Part shown: positions 1 to 9,506 of the stretch, in pieces
Layout: each line of letters opens with the position of its first letter
How positions within the stretch are numbered: position 1 is the stretch's first letter
From: DASSKA01 sp035765755
GTDB taxonomy: Bacteria > Actinomycetota > Actinomycetes > Propionibacteriales > Nocardioidaceae
Length of the DNA: 23,980 bases
Assembly: GCA_035765755.1 (NCBI GenBank)
Contig: DASTWW010000232.1
Location: 1 to 23,980 of the forward strand
Reading direction: 5' to 3'
The notes under the pieces: model-generated
Seen by the model: only the letters and a program-made list of their open reading frames with translations
Databases searched by the model: none
What the model was told of the DNA's origin: nothing
Program-made: the position numbers and the translations under genes

Positions 1-1704
1 AATACCCCGAGCGCCGAGGGACAGCCCGCTCGTGGCGGCACGCTGAACATGCTGGGGTCGGGCGACATCGACTACATGGACCCGAACATCAGCTACTACT
101 CGATCGGCTACCTGGGTCTGCGCATGTGGAGCCGGCAGCTGTTCACCTACCCGGCCGACCCGAACCGGACCACCACCGCGGTTCCGGACATCGCCACCGA
201 GATCCCGACCGTGTCCAACGGCGGTGTCAGCAAGGACGGGAAGACCTACACCATCCACATCCGCGACGGCGTGAAGTGGAACACCAACCCGGCGCGTCCG
301 GTCACCGCCCAGGACGAGGTGCGCGGCGTGATGCGCACCTGCAACCCGATCAAGCCGTTCGGCGGCATCCCGGACTTCGCCACCCTGATCGAGGGTTACC
401 AGAAGTTCTGCGACGGGTTCGCCAAGGCCGGCAAGACCGCGGACGCGCTGGCGAAGTACATGGACTCCCACAGCATCTCCGGCGTCCAGGCCAAGGACGA
501 CAAGACCGTCGTCTTCAAGCTGACCCAGCCGGCGACGTACTTCGTGGACATGCTGACCATGCCGGCCTTCTCGCCGGCCCCCGAGGAGGTCAACAAGTAC
601 CTCCCGGGCAGCCTTGACCTCGCCAAGAACCAGGTCTCCGACGGCCCGTACCAGGTCGAGAGCTACAACCCGACCAAGCAGATCGTCTTCACCCGCAACC
701 CGGCCTGGACCGCCTCGAGCGACCCGGTCCGCAAGGCGTACGTCGACAAGATCGTCGTCGACGAGACGGTCAGCCAGGAGTCCACGCAGCAGCAGCTGCA
801 GACGGGCACCGACACCGCGGACATGGAATGGGACAACTTCCCACCGCCGTCGCAGATCCCGCAGCTCGAGGCCAGCAAGGACCCGAACCTGAACGTGGGC
901 CAGACGTCCTCGTCGAACCCCTACATCGTGTTCAACACGGTCTCGCCGAACAACAACAGCGCGCTGCAGAAGCTGCAGGTGCGCCAGGCGCTGGAGTACG
1001 GCATCAACCGCAAGGACCTGATCCAGGTGCTCGGTGGTCCCGCGCTCAACACGCCGCTGACCCACGTGCTGCCGTCCAACATCGAGGGCTCGCAGAACAT
1101 CGACCTCTACCCCTACGACCCGCAGAAGGCCAAGCAGCTGCTGGCCCAGGCGGGCTACCCGAACGGGCTGACGCTGAAGTTCCTGTACCGCAACTCCTCC
1201 GAGGGCAGCACCAAGTCCTTCCAGGTCGTGCAGCAGGACCTGTCCAAGATCGGCGTCAAGGTCCAGGGCGTGACCTCGCCGGACGCCGACTTCTACGTGA
1301 AGTACCTCGAGGTGCCCGACGTGGCCAAGCGGGGTGTCTGGGACCTGTCCCTGGCCGGCTGGGGTTCCGACTGGTACGGCAACGCCGCCCTGTCGTTCTT
1401 CGCCCCGCTGTTCTCCGGACAGCCGTCGTTCCCGCCGGTCGGGTCCAACTTCGGCTTCTACAACAGCGCGAAGGCCAACAAGCTGATCCAGCAGGCGTCC
1501 ACCGCGACGTCGGAGGACCAGGCCAAGGCGTTGTGGGCCAAGGCTGACAAGCAGGTGATGGAGGACGCTGCGTTCTTCCCGATCACCCAGCCCAAGCAGG
1601 TCAACTACCACGCGACCCAGGTGCACAACGCGGTCTACATCCCGGCGATCCAGAACTTCGACCCCACCAACGTGTGGTTGGAGTCCGGTCACCAGGGCGG
1701 CTGA
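1..1704 (+). CDS. ABC transporter peptide-type substrate-binding protein, family 5 (5' partial)
   Basis: Extracellular solute-binding protein that would deliver peptides or a similar ligand to the permeases encoded downstream. The reading frame is open from base 1, so the start, signal peptide and lipobox lie outside the window; an internal ATG at 49 is not the real start. About 567 codons are visible, near the full mature length of SBP_bac_5 proteins. Family features include an early aromatic-rich segment ending in RQLFTYPAD, the central FTRNPAW stretch, and the hinge region QVRQALEYGINRKDLIQ with LGGPALNTPLTHVLP typical of DppA/OppA-like proteins. The C-terminal part has ITQPKQVNYH. It is the first visible gene of a five-gene importer and is separated from the ATPases by a strong hairpin, a common way to make more binding protein than transporter. 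The ligand cannot be read from sequence; dipeptide, oligopeptide, nickel or glycoside importers share this fold. Confidence 0.93.
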   Translation, partial: NTPSAEGQPARGGTLNMLGSGDIDYMDPNISYYSIGYLGLRMWSRQLFTYPADPNRTTTAVPDIATEIPTVSNGGVSKDGKTYTIHIRDGVKWNTNPARPVTAQDEVRGVMRTCNPIKPFGGIPDFATLIEGYQKFCDGFAKAGKTADALAKYMDSHSISGVQAKDDKTVVFKLTQPATYFVDMLTMPAFSPAPEEVNKYLPGSLDLAKNQVSDGPYQVESYNPTKQIVFTRNPAWTASSDPVRKAYVDKIVVDETVSQESTQQQLQTGTDTADMEWDNFPPPSQIPQLEASKDPNLNVGQTSSSNPYIVFNTVSPNNNSALQKLQVRQALEYGINRKDLIQVLGGPALNTPLTHVLPSNIEGSQNIDLYPYDPQKAKQLLAQAGYPNGLTLKFLYRNSSEGSTKSFQVVQQDLSKIGVKVQGVTSPDADFYVKYLEVPDVAKRGVWDLSLAGWGSDWYGNAALSFFAPLFSGQPSFPPVGSNFGFYNSAKANKLIQQASTATSEDQAKALWAKADKQVMEDAAFFPITQPKQVNYHATQVHNAVYIPAIQNFDPTNVWLESGHQGG

Positions 1705-1719
1705 CCCTACAACGCACTG

Positions 1720-1773
1720 CATGGCGTGTCACGCCCGACCCCGGGCGTGACACGCCATGTCACGGGGGTGACA
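1720..1773 (+). promoter_or_regulatory. Strong hairpin made of nested palindromes between binding protein and ATPase genes
   Basis: Bases 1720-1737 and 1742-1759 are perfect 18-nt reverse complements around a 4-nt loop (ACCC). A second 6-bp hairpin (TGTCAC-GGGG-GTGACA, 1758-1773) follows and shares two bases. There is no T-run, so this is either an actinobacterial-type terminator/attenuator or an mRNA 3'-end stabiliser for the binding-protein transcript. Each arm is also a 13-bp palindrome (GGCGTG-N-CACGCC, at 1723-1735 and 1744-1756), with centres exactly 21 bp apart, so a tandem operator is an alternative reading. The rest of the 119-bp gap (1705-1823) holds only the ribosome binding site GGAGGG at 1812-1817. 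Confidence 0.75.
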
Positions 1774-1823
1774 ATGACTGAGGCCAAAAGCCAACTGAGG
1801 ACAGCCGAGTCGGAGGGAGACCC

Positions 1824-2840
1824 GTGTCACTGCTGGAGGTCAAGAACCTGAGGGTGTCCTTCAACACCCCCGACGGAGTCGTCAACGCGGTGCGCGGACT
1901 CTCCTTCGAGCTGAACAAGGGCAAAACCCTGGCAATCGTGGGCGAGTCGGGCTCCGGCAAGAGCGTCTCGACCCAGACCATCACCGGACTGACCCGGGGG
2001 GCCAAGGTCACCGGCGAGGCCTACTTCGACGGCGTGGACCTGCTCACCGCGGACGCGTCCTACCTGCGCAAGGTGCGCGGCTCCCAGATCGGGATGATCT
2101 TCCAGGACCCGCTCTCCAGCCTGCACCCGTACTACCGGGTCGGCTGGCAGATCGTGGAGATGATCCGCGCCCACGAGTCGGTCTCCAAGCAGGCGGCCCG
2201 AGACCGGGCCATCGAGCTGCTCAACCTCGTCGGCATCCCACGCGCGGACACCCGGATCGACGACTTCCCGCACCAGTTCTCCGGCGGCATGCGCCAGCGG
2301 GTGATGATCGCGATGGCGATGTCGCTGAGCCCCTCCCTCTTGATCGCCGACGAGCCGACCACCGCCCTCGACGTGACCGTGCAGGCGCAGGTGCTCGGCG
2401 TGATGCGGACCATGCAGGAGCAGTTCGGCACGGCCATCATCCTGATCACCCACGACCTCGGTGTGGTCGCCCAGATGACCGACGATGTCGTGGTGATGTA
2501 CGCCGGTGCGGCGATGGAGACGGCCTCGCGCCGGGAGATCTTCTACAACCAGCACCACCCGTACACCGAGGGGCTGCTCCAGTCGCTGCCCACCCAAGGC
2601 GAGACGTCCCGGCTGACCCCGATCTCCGGCACTCCACCCTCCCTGATCAGCTTGCCCCCCGGCTGCCCGTTCGAGCCGCGATGCCGCTACGCGTTCGACA
2701 AGTGCCGGGAGGAGACGCCGCCGCTGCGCGAGGTGTTCGCAGACCCCGACCACCACTCCGCCTGCTGGCTGTCGACCGACCAGGACGAGCGTGTCCGAGT
2801 GCGAGAGGAGTCCTACGCACGCGACGAGGCGACTGCATGA
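1824..2840 (+). CDS. Peptide ABC transporter ATP-binding protein (DppD/OppD type)
   Basis: One of two ATPases that power the importer, on the cytoplasmic face with the two permeases. 338 aa, the usual length. Visible motifs: Walker A GESGSGKS (40-47), Q-loop Gln96 in IFQDP, signature FSGGM (152-156), Walker B LLIADEP (172-178), switch His210. The C-terminal oligopeptide/dipeptide extension carries four cysteines, C281, C287, C294 and C314, the arrangement that binds an iron-sulfur cluster in some characterised OppD/DppD proteins. The start is GTG at 1824, placed by the Shine-Dalgarno GGAGGG six bases upstream and by the N-terminal LLEVKNLRVSF strand. The start codon falls within a GTGTCAC that is complementary to the upstream hairpin. 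The next ATPase gene follows after 52 bp. Confidence 0.95.
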   Translation: MSLLEVKNLRVSFNTPDGVVNAVRGLSFELNKGKTLAIVGESGSGKSVSTQTITGLTRGAKVTGEAYFDGVDLLTADASYLRKVRGSQIGMIFQDPLSSLHPYYRVGWQIVEMIRAHESVSKQAARDRAIELLNLVGIPRADTRIDDFPHQFSGGMRQRVMIAMAMSLSPSLLIADEPTTALDVTVQAQVLGVMRTMQEQFGTAIILITHDLGVVAQMTDDVVVMYAGAAMETASRREIFYNQHHPYTEGLLQSLPTQGETSRLTPISGTPPSLISLPPGCPFEPRCRYAFDKCREETPPLREVFADPDHHSACWLSTDQDERVRVREESYARDEATA

Positions 2841-2892
2841 GGCGCGCCGAGCGCCGCACGCCCCGTCGAACCCGTCTCCGTAGGGACCACCA

Positions 2893-3995
<1,103 letters not shown>

Positions 3996-3999
<4 letters not shown>

Positions 4000-5003
4000 A
4001 CGCCGACAACCCGAAGGCGGAGACCCTCCGCGAGGACGTCGAGCACGCCGAGCGGGTCCCCACCACCGGGGAGTCGGCGGGCGCACGCACCGTCGCGGCC
4101 GTTCCGGCGAAGAAGATCGAGGGGCGCAGCCCGTGGGCACTGGCCTGGGACCGGCTGCGGCGCGACAAGGTCGCGATGATCTCGTTGCTCATCATCGTGC
4201 TGATCGCGCTGATGGCGATCTTCGCTCCGGTGTTCACCGCGTGGACCGGTCACCCGCCGAACGAGCAGTACCACTCCACCGGCCTGACCCTGAACGGTCT
4301 TCCGAAGCCACCGAGCAGCACCTTCTACCTCGGGACGGACGACCTCGGCCGGGACGTACTGGTCCGGATCGCCTACGGCGCCCGGATCTCGCTGCTCGTC
4401 GGCGTGGTCGCCACGCTGATCACGGTGGCCATCGGCGTGGTGGTCGGCCTGGCCGCCGGGTTCCTCGGCGGCCTGGTGGACACCGCGCTGGCCCGGCTCA
4501 TCGACGTGGTGCTGTCGGTGCCGTTCCTGCTGGTGGCGATCGCGCTGGTCTCCATCACCGGGCCGAGCCTGACGGTGACCATCTTGGTCATCGGCTTCTT
4601 CAGCTGGGCGTCGGTGGCCCGTATCGTCCGCGGCCAAGTGCTCTCGCTGCGGGAACGCGAGTTCGTGGAGGCCGCCCGGTCGCTCGGGGCCGGCAGCTCC
4701 CGGATCATGTTCGTCGACATCCTGCCGAACGTGCTGGCGCAGGTCATCGTCTACACCACGCTGCTGATCCCGGTCGTCATCGTCGTGCAGGCGACGTTGT
4801 CCTTCCTCGGCCTCGGCCTGCCGCCCCCGACCGCTGACTGGGGCGGCATGATCAGCGAGGGGCAGGCCTACTACCGGGTTGCCTGGTGGTTCGTGCTGTT
4901 CCCCAGCGTTGCCCTGGTGATCACCACGCTCGCGTTCAACCTGTTCGGCGACGGAGTGCGGGACGCCTTCGACCCGCGCACCGACCAGCTGCTCAACAAG
5001 TGA
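3996..5003 (+). CDS. Peptide ABC transporter permease (DppC/OppC type)
   Basis: Inner-membrane permease subunit, 335 aa. The N-terminal 55 residues are cytoplasmic and charged, followed by a first membrane segment near 60-80, the OppC N-terminal region, and five more hydrophobic segments. The conserved GTDDLGRD (113-120) and the EAA coupling loop (EFVEAARSLG, 222-231) that contacts the ATPases are both present. The C-terminus (LGLGLPPPTADWG, then DAFDPR) is typical for DppC. Start GTG at 3996 overlaps the preceding stop by four bases, with GAGGAGG at 3982-3988 as ribosome binding site. Finding C before B reverses the more usual dppBCDF order, but all five components are intact. Confidence 0.94.
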
Positions 5004-5015
5004 GGAAGTAGACCG

Positions 5016-5975
5016 GTGATCCGATTTCTGATCCGCCGAACCCTCCTCGGGATCTTCGTGCTGTGGTTGATCACGATGGCGGTCTTCGGGCTGTTCTACG
5101 TGACCCCGAACAACGTGGCGCGAACGTTGGCCGGACGGCAGGCCACCCCGGCGACGATCCACCTGATCCAGGAGCGCCTCGGCCTCGACCAGCCGCTGTG
5201 GAAGCAGTACTTCGACTTCGTCGGAAACGCCCTGCACGGCAACCTCGGCTACGACTACTACCACCAGGTCCCGGTGACGACGATCATCGCGCAGGCGCTG
5301 CCCATCACGGTGTCGCTGTCACTGGGAGCCGCGATCTTGTGGATGATCATCGGCGTTGGCAACGGCGTGATCTCCGCAGTCCGGCCGCGCTCGATCGCGG
5401 ACCGCGGGCTGACGGTCTTCTCGCTGGTGTTCTACTCGATGCCGACGTTCGTGCTCGGGCTGCTCTTCTTGTACTTCCTGTACTTCAAGCTCACGCTGGC
5501 CGGGTACGACTGGTTCCCCGCAGGGGGGTACGTCCCACTCACGGACGATCCGGCCCAGTGGGCCCGATCCCTGATCCTGCCCTGGTTCACCCTGGCCCTG
5601 GTGCTCGCCGCGACGTACACCCGGCTCACCCGCGGCTCGATGCTGGACGTGCTGTCCGAGGACTACATTCGCACCGCCCGGTCCAAGGGCATCCGGGAGC
5701 GGCGGGTGGTCATGCGACACGGTCTGCGCAGCGCGCTCACCCCGGTGGTGACCCAGTTCGGCATCGACCTGGGCCAGCTGATCGGCGGCGTGGTCGTGAC
5801 CGAGACCGTGTTCAGCCTTCCCGGGCTGGGCAAGACCTCGATCGACGCGATCAACCAGCAGGACCTGCCGGTGATCGTGGGCATCGTGCTGTTCGCCTCG
5901 GCGGCGGTGGTGCTTGCCAACATCCTCGTCGACGTGGTCTACGCGGTTCTCGACCCACGGGTGCGGCTGCACTGA
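5016..5975 (+). CDS. Peptide ABC transporter permease (DppB/OppB type)
   Basis: Second membrane subunit of the importer, 319 aa. It opens with the DppB-type sequence IRFLIRRTLLGIFVL, a first membrane helix, then the periplasmic segment with RLGLDQPLWKQY. Further helices lie near 96-120, 132-158 and 185-203, and the coupling loop is DYIRTARSKGIRERRV (216-231). The protein ends in YAVLDPRVRLH, as DppB proteins do. Start GTG at 5016 with GAGGAAG at 5002-5008, which begins within the previous stop codon, so translation is probably coupled to the C permease. This is the last gene of the importer operon: three potential hairpins follow within 100 bp. Confidence 0.94.
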   Translation: MIRFLIRRTLLGIFVLWLITMAVFGLFYVTPNNVARTLAGRQATPATIHLIQERLGLDQPLWKQYFDFVGNALHGNLGYDYYHQVPVTTIIAQALPITVSLSLGAAILWMIIGVGNGVISAVRPRSIADRGLTVFSLVFYSMPTFVLGLLFLYFLYFKLTLAGYDWFPAGGYVPLTDDPAQWARSLILPWFTLALVLAATYTRLTRGSMLDVLSEDYIRTARSKGIRERRVVMRHGLRSALTPVVTQFGIDLGQLIGGVVVTETVFSLPGLGKTSIDAINQQDLPVIVGIVLFASAAVVLANILVDVVYAVLDPRVRLH

Positions 5976-6029
5976 CGCAGTCGGAGGTCGGCTTCGGCCG
6001 GTTCATCCTTCCTGGATGAGGCGGCAGCG

Positions 6030-6076
6030 GCGGCTCCTCGCGAGGCTGGGCACGTCCCAGCTTCTCGAGGAGCCGC
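6030..6076 (+). promoter_or_regulatory. Long hairpin after the importer operon that contains the next gene's ribosome binding site
   Basis: Bases 6030-6050 pair with 6056-6076 over 21 positions with one mismatch (C6041/T6065) and one G-U, around a 5-nt loop. It follows two smaller stems after the dppB-type stop: CGGC-TTCG-GCCG at 5989-6000 (a stable UUCG tetraloop) and TCATCC/GGATGA at 6003-6019. No T-run follows. It may terminate the importer transcript. The only good Shine-Dalgarno for the channel gene, GAGGAG at 6067-6072, is in the 3' arm, so in any read-through transcript it would be sequestered. Confidence 0.7.
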
Positions 6077-6082
6077 TTGCGT

Positions 6083-6631
6083 ATGAGGGCGCCGAGCTCC
6101 GTCCCGTACGACGAGCTGCCGCGGCACGTGCAGCGGCACCTCGCCGGGATGTCGCTGTTGCGCTCGGGCCTGGTGTCCGTGGTCGTGCTGGTCGGCTACT
6201 TCGCCCTCCCCCTGACCAACCTGTTGGGCGCTGCGGGGCTGATCCTGATGATCGGGATGCTGCTCCTCGGCTGGTTGCTCGCCTGGCAGCTGCGTGCCAT
6301 CGCCGTCTCGCCGTACCCGAGGCTGCGGATGATCGGCGCACTGTCCACCTCGGTGCCGCTGTTCTTCGTGGTCTTCGCGGCCGCCTACTTCCTGATGGCC
6401 GACACCGCGCCGGGCACCTTCAACCAGCACCTGAGCCGGCTCGACGCGCTGTACTTCACGGTCACGGTGTTCGCGACCGTGGGCTTCGGTGACATCGTCG
6501 CAGTCACCGAGACTGCGCGCGCGGTGGTGCTGGTGCAGATGGTCGGCGACCTGGTGATTGTCGGGTTCGTCGCCAGGGCCTTCGTCCGGGCAGCGGAGAC
6601 CGGGCTGTCCCGGCGCGACCGAGGGCGGTGA
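6083..6631 (+). CDS. Small potassium-channel-family membrane protein
   Basis: Predicted ion channel of the Ion_trans_2 type, about 182 aa from the ATG. Four hydrophobic segments can be seen: two near the N-terminus (about 29-46 and 50-68), one near 92-107, and one after the pore (about 148-168). The pore loop LYFTVTVFATVGFGD carries the K+ selectivity filter TVGFGD (132-137), with Phe where TVGYGD is commoner; GFGD filters also conduct K+. No RCK or cyclic-nucleotide domain is attached. ATG at 6083 is preferred because GAGGAG (6067-6072) sits 10 bases upstream; a TTG at 6077 is in frame but too close. The gene stands alone after the importer operon, and the preceding hairpin probably separates it. 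Selectivity for K+ is inferred from the filter only. Confidence 0.85.
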   Translation: MRAPSSVPYDELPRHVQRHLAGMSLLRSGLVSVVVLVGYFALPLTNLLGAAGLILMIGMLLLGWLLAWQLRAIAVSPYPRLRMIGALSTSVPLFFVVFAAAYFLMADTAPGTFNQHLSRLDALYFTVTVFATVGFGDIVAVTETARAVVLVQMVGDLVIVGFVARAFVRAAETGLSRRDRGR

Positions 6632-6743
6632 CGGCCCTTCTCAGTGGTCCGATGATGGCCATGTCATCCCATTCCTGAGGTCGTAGGTCCCTAACGGCGA
6701 CCTGCGGGCGGGACACAGGCTGGCATCGAGACAGCTCGGGAGG

Positions 6744-6761
6744 TCCGTCGGGTACGACGGA
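6744..6761. promoter_or_regulatory. Inverted repeat upstream of the LuxR-type regulator
   Basis: TCCGTCG-GGTA-CGACGGA is a perfect 7-bp inverted repeat with a 4-nt spacer, centred about 50 bp before the regulator start. A second, looser dyad (AGGTCG at 6678-6683, CGACCT at 6698-6703) lies further up in the same 171-bp gap (6632-6802). Either could be an operator or an mRNA hairpin. No convincing -35/-10 pair was found here. Confidence 0.35.
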
Positions 6762-6802
6762 GGGGGTTCACCGGGCAGGGCCGGACGAAGGGCGCTCCTC
6801 GC

Positions 6803-9448
6803 ATGAACCAGCAGCCGATCCCCCTGCGGACCAGGAGGGTCGAGCCGGTCCGTCGGCTCACCGCCGAGCCGGTCCGGACAGCTGCGCCCGACACGCACAT
6901 GCCGCACCTGACCCGCCCACGGCTGCTGCAGACCCTGGCGGCCGCCACCGCACAGCCGCTGACCGTGGTGAACGCGCCCGCGGGCAGCGGCAAGACCGTC
7001 GCGGTGCGGGACTGGGCCGCGGAGGCGGAAGACCAGCTCGTCTGGGTGACCGTCGCCGAGGCCGACCTGGCCGGATCCGGGCTGTGGGGACTGGTCATGG
7101 AGGAGCTGCACCACCACGGGCTCCGGCTCGCCGGGCCACTCCCCGGACCCGGCTCACGGGCCTACGACCGGGTGTTCCTCTTCTCCCTCGCCACTCAGCT
7201 CGCCGACCGCGACCGGCCTTTGGTGGTCGTCGTGGACGCCGAGTGTCCGCTGCCCACGCCGGTGGGCGCCGGGCTGCACTACCTGGTCCAGCACGCCATG
7301 GGGCGGCTCCGGCTGGTCCTGCTCACCAGGGACGAGCCACCCCTTCCGATGTGGCGCTACCGGGTGGCCGGCGACGTCAGCGAGCTGCGCGCACCGGACC
7401 TGGCGTTCACCGAGACCGAGGCCCGCGAGCTGCTGGCCCGCCACGACGTCGGCCTGTCCCGCGATGCGCACGCCGAGCTGATGCGACGTACCCGCGGCTG
7501 GGCGGTCGGGCTGACCCTCAGCGCGCGGGCCCTCGCCGGCGCCGCTGAGCCGGACGAGGCGGTCACGCAGGTCGGTGGCGACACCGGAGCGGTGGCCGAC
7601 TACCTGCTCGCCGAGGTGCTCGACCCGCATCCCCCTGCGGTGCGCCGGGTCCTGCTGCGCACCAGCGTGGTGGATCTGCTGCGTCCGGGCCTGGTCGAGG
7701 CGCTGGCCGGTCCGCAGGCGCCGCGCACCCTGTCGACGCTGCTCGGCGGGAACGCCCTCCTCGAGAGTGTGCCGGCGGCGCCGGGCTGTCTCCGCTACCA
7801 CCCGATGTTCCGGCAGCTCCTGCGCAGCCGGCTGGAGGTGGAGGCGCCCGGCGATACCACCGAGCTCGACCGGACCGCCTCGTCGTGGCTGGCCCGCAAC
7901 GGCGTGCTCGAGGAGGCGGTCTTCCGCGAGACGAGCAGCGGTCGCTGGCGGGCGGCCGCGGGCTACGTGGTCGAGGACCTCGCGGTCGGGGAGCTGCTGC
8001 GCGAACCGGCCGACCCCGGCCTGGTCACGCGCCTGGCCGATCTGCCGGACGCGGTTCCCGGCGCCCCCGCCGCACTCGTCCGTGCTGCGCTCGCGCTGGC
8101 GGCCGGTGACCCGCCTGCCGCCCAGGAGCAGCTGGCCCGGGTCGACACCCTGCTCGGGAACTACGCCACTCCCCCGGTCCGGCTGGCCAGGGACCTGCTG
8201 CGGCTGCGGCTGGAGGCACTGAGCGGGGAGGCTGCCGCCGTCGTACGCCGGGCCACGGATCTCGACCGGACGCTGTCCCTCCAGGACGAGCGCCGGCTCG
8301 CCGCGCATCCGGACCTCACGGCCATGATCGCGGCGGCCCGCGGGTCCGCGCTGGTCGCGCTCGGGGACCTGGAGTCCGCGGCCCGCGTGCTCAGCGCGCA
8401 GACGACCGAGGTCGACCGCCAGCGCACCGCCGCTCTCGTCGCCGACTGCCTCGGGCAGGCCGCACTGGTCGCCGCGTGGCGCGGCGAGCTGAGAAGGGCC
8501 GTGGAGCTGGCCGAGCGAGCGGTCGCGTCCTCGGACACCCCAGCGGCCGAGGTGGCGTTGGCCTGGGTCAGCGCGGAGAGGTACGACTTCACAGGACCGA
8601 GGACCCGGCTGCTCCGGGCGCCGAACGGCTCGCGTCCGCCGGGCGGCCCCCTCGCACGCGCGATGCTCGCCTTGGCGCGCTGCCGCGCCGCCCGGGCTCG
8701 GGGCCACCTCGACCAAGCGCTCACCGAGCTGGTGGATCCACGGCTGAACGACCTTCCCGGCTGGCTCAAGGAGCGGCTGCGGGTCGAGGCCGCCGCCGTC
8801 CACCTGGCGACAGGCAACCACCGCAAGGCGGCCACCGTGGTCGGCCGGGCAGGGACGGAGCTTCCGGAGGCTCGGCTGGTGCTGGCCCAGGCGACGATGG
8901 CCGCCGGGGGGTCGCCGTCCGGACTCGAGGAGCTCGCCATCACGCCCGACGCGGTGACGACCCGAGTGACCGGTGGGCTGGTCCTCGCCGAGGCGCTCCT
9001 GGACCGCGGTGAGCGGCGGCAGGCGACCGACGCGTTGTCCCGCTCCCTCCGGCTGGCCACCCCGGAGCGGCTGCGCCGGCCGTTCGAGGAAGCGCCTGCA
9101 CCGATCCGCCGGCTGCTCGTGTCGCAGCAGGAGCTCCGGGGGAAGAACCCCTGGCTGGTCGACCGGCCGCATCCTGCGGAAGCCGCCCAGCCCGCTCCGG
9201 AGCCCCCACCGATCGTGGAGGACCTCACCGAGCGGGAGCGTGAGGTGCTCGGGCTGCTCGCGAACCTGCTGAGCACGGAGGAGATCGCCGGGACCCTGTT
9301 CATCTCGGTCAACACGGTGCGCACCCACGTCCGGAGCATCCTGCGGAAGCTCGGCGCCACCAGAAGGAACGAGGCGATCCGTCGTGCCCGAGCACTGGGC
9401 CTGCTGCCCGCCGAACCCCCGCACGTCGGGATCACCCGCTACGGATGA
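6803..9448 (+). CDS. LuxR-family transcriptional regulator with N-terminal ATPase (MalT/STAND type)
   Basis: Large signal-dependent activator, 881 aa, the size of MalT-like LuxR regulators. The P-loop is APAGSGKT (58-65), with Walker B VVVVDAE (141-147) after a basic N-terminus. Next come a winged-helix-like segment and a long Ala/Leu/Arg-rich helical region (about 350-790) resembling TPR-type sensor repeats. The C-terminal LuxR helix-turn-helix begins at LTEREREVL (808-816) and continues through STEEIAGTLFISVNTVRTHV to about 868. Start ATG 6803 with GAAGGG 10 bases upstream. Family knowledge: ATP and an inducer drive oligomerisation on target promoters. Two small membrane-protein genes follow 58 bp downstream on the same strand and are the natural first guess as targets. 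The inducer is unknown; there is no ligand-defining motif to read. Confidence 0.9.
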   Translation: MNQQPIPLRTRRVEPVRRLTAEPVRTAAPDTHMPHLTRPRLLQTLAAATAQPLTVVNAPAGSGKTVAVRDWAAEAEDQLVWVTVAEADLAGSGLWGLVMEELHHHGLRLAGPLPGPGSRAYDRVFLFSLATQLADRDRPLVVVVDAECPLPTPVGAGLHYLVQHAMGRLRLVLLTRDEPPLPMWRYRVAGDVSELRAPDLAFTETEARELLARHDVGLSRDAHAELMRRTRGWAVGLTLSARALAGAAEPDEAVTQVGGDTGAVADYLLAEVLDPHPPAVRRVLLRTSVVDLLRPGLVEALAGPQAPRTLSTLLGGNALLESVPAAPGCLRYHPMFRQLLRSRLEVEAPGDTTELDRTASSWLARNGVLEEAVFRETSSGRWRAAAGYVVEDLAVGELLREPADPGLVTRLADLPDAVPGAPAALVRAALALAAGDPPAAQEQLARVDTLLGNYATPPVRLARDLLRLRLEALSGEAAAVVRRATDLDRTLSLQDERRLAAHPDLTAMIAAARGSALVALGDLESAARVLSAQTTEVDRQRTAALVADCLGQAALVAAWRGELRRAVELAERAVASSDTPAAEVALAWVSAERYDFTGPRTRLLRAPNGSRPPGGPLARAMLALARCRAARARGHLDQALTELVDPRLNDLPGWLKERLRVEAAAVHLATGNHRKAATVVGRAGTELPEARLVLAQATMAAGGSPSGLEELAITPDAVTTRVTGGLVLAEALLDRGERRQATDALSRSLRLATPERLRRPFEEAPAPIRRLLVSQQELRGKNPWLVDRPHPAEAAQPAPEPPPIVEDLTEREREVLGLLANLLSTEEIAGTLFISVNTVRTHVRSILRKLGATRRNEAIRRARALGLLPAEPPHVGITRYG

Positions 9449-9506
9449 GGACTGATCCCGCCATGCGTACCACGCTGGAAATCTCTCCCCTGTAAGGAGT
9501 CACACC

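Noticed and set aside
6077..6082. TTG at 6077 as start of the channel gene
   Set aside because: Only four bases from the Shine-Dalgarno; ATG at 6083 has better spacing. The difference is two residues.
7154..9424. Minus-strand open frame of 756 codons across the LuxR-type gene
   Set aside because: Arg/Gly/Gln-rich composition and no recognisable motif, while the plus strand has a P-loop and a LuxR helix-turn-helix.
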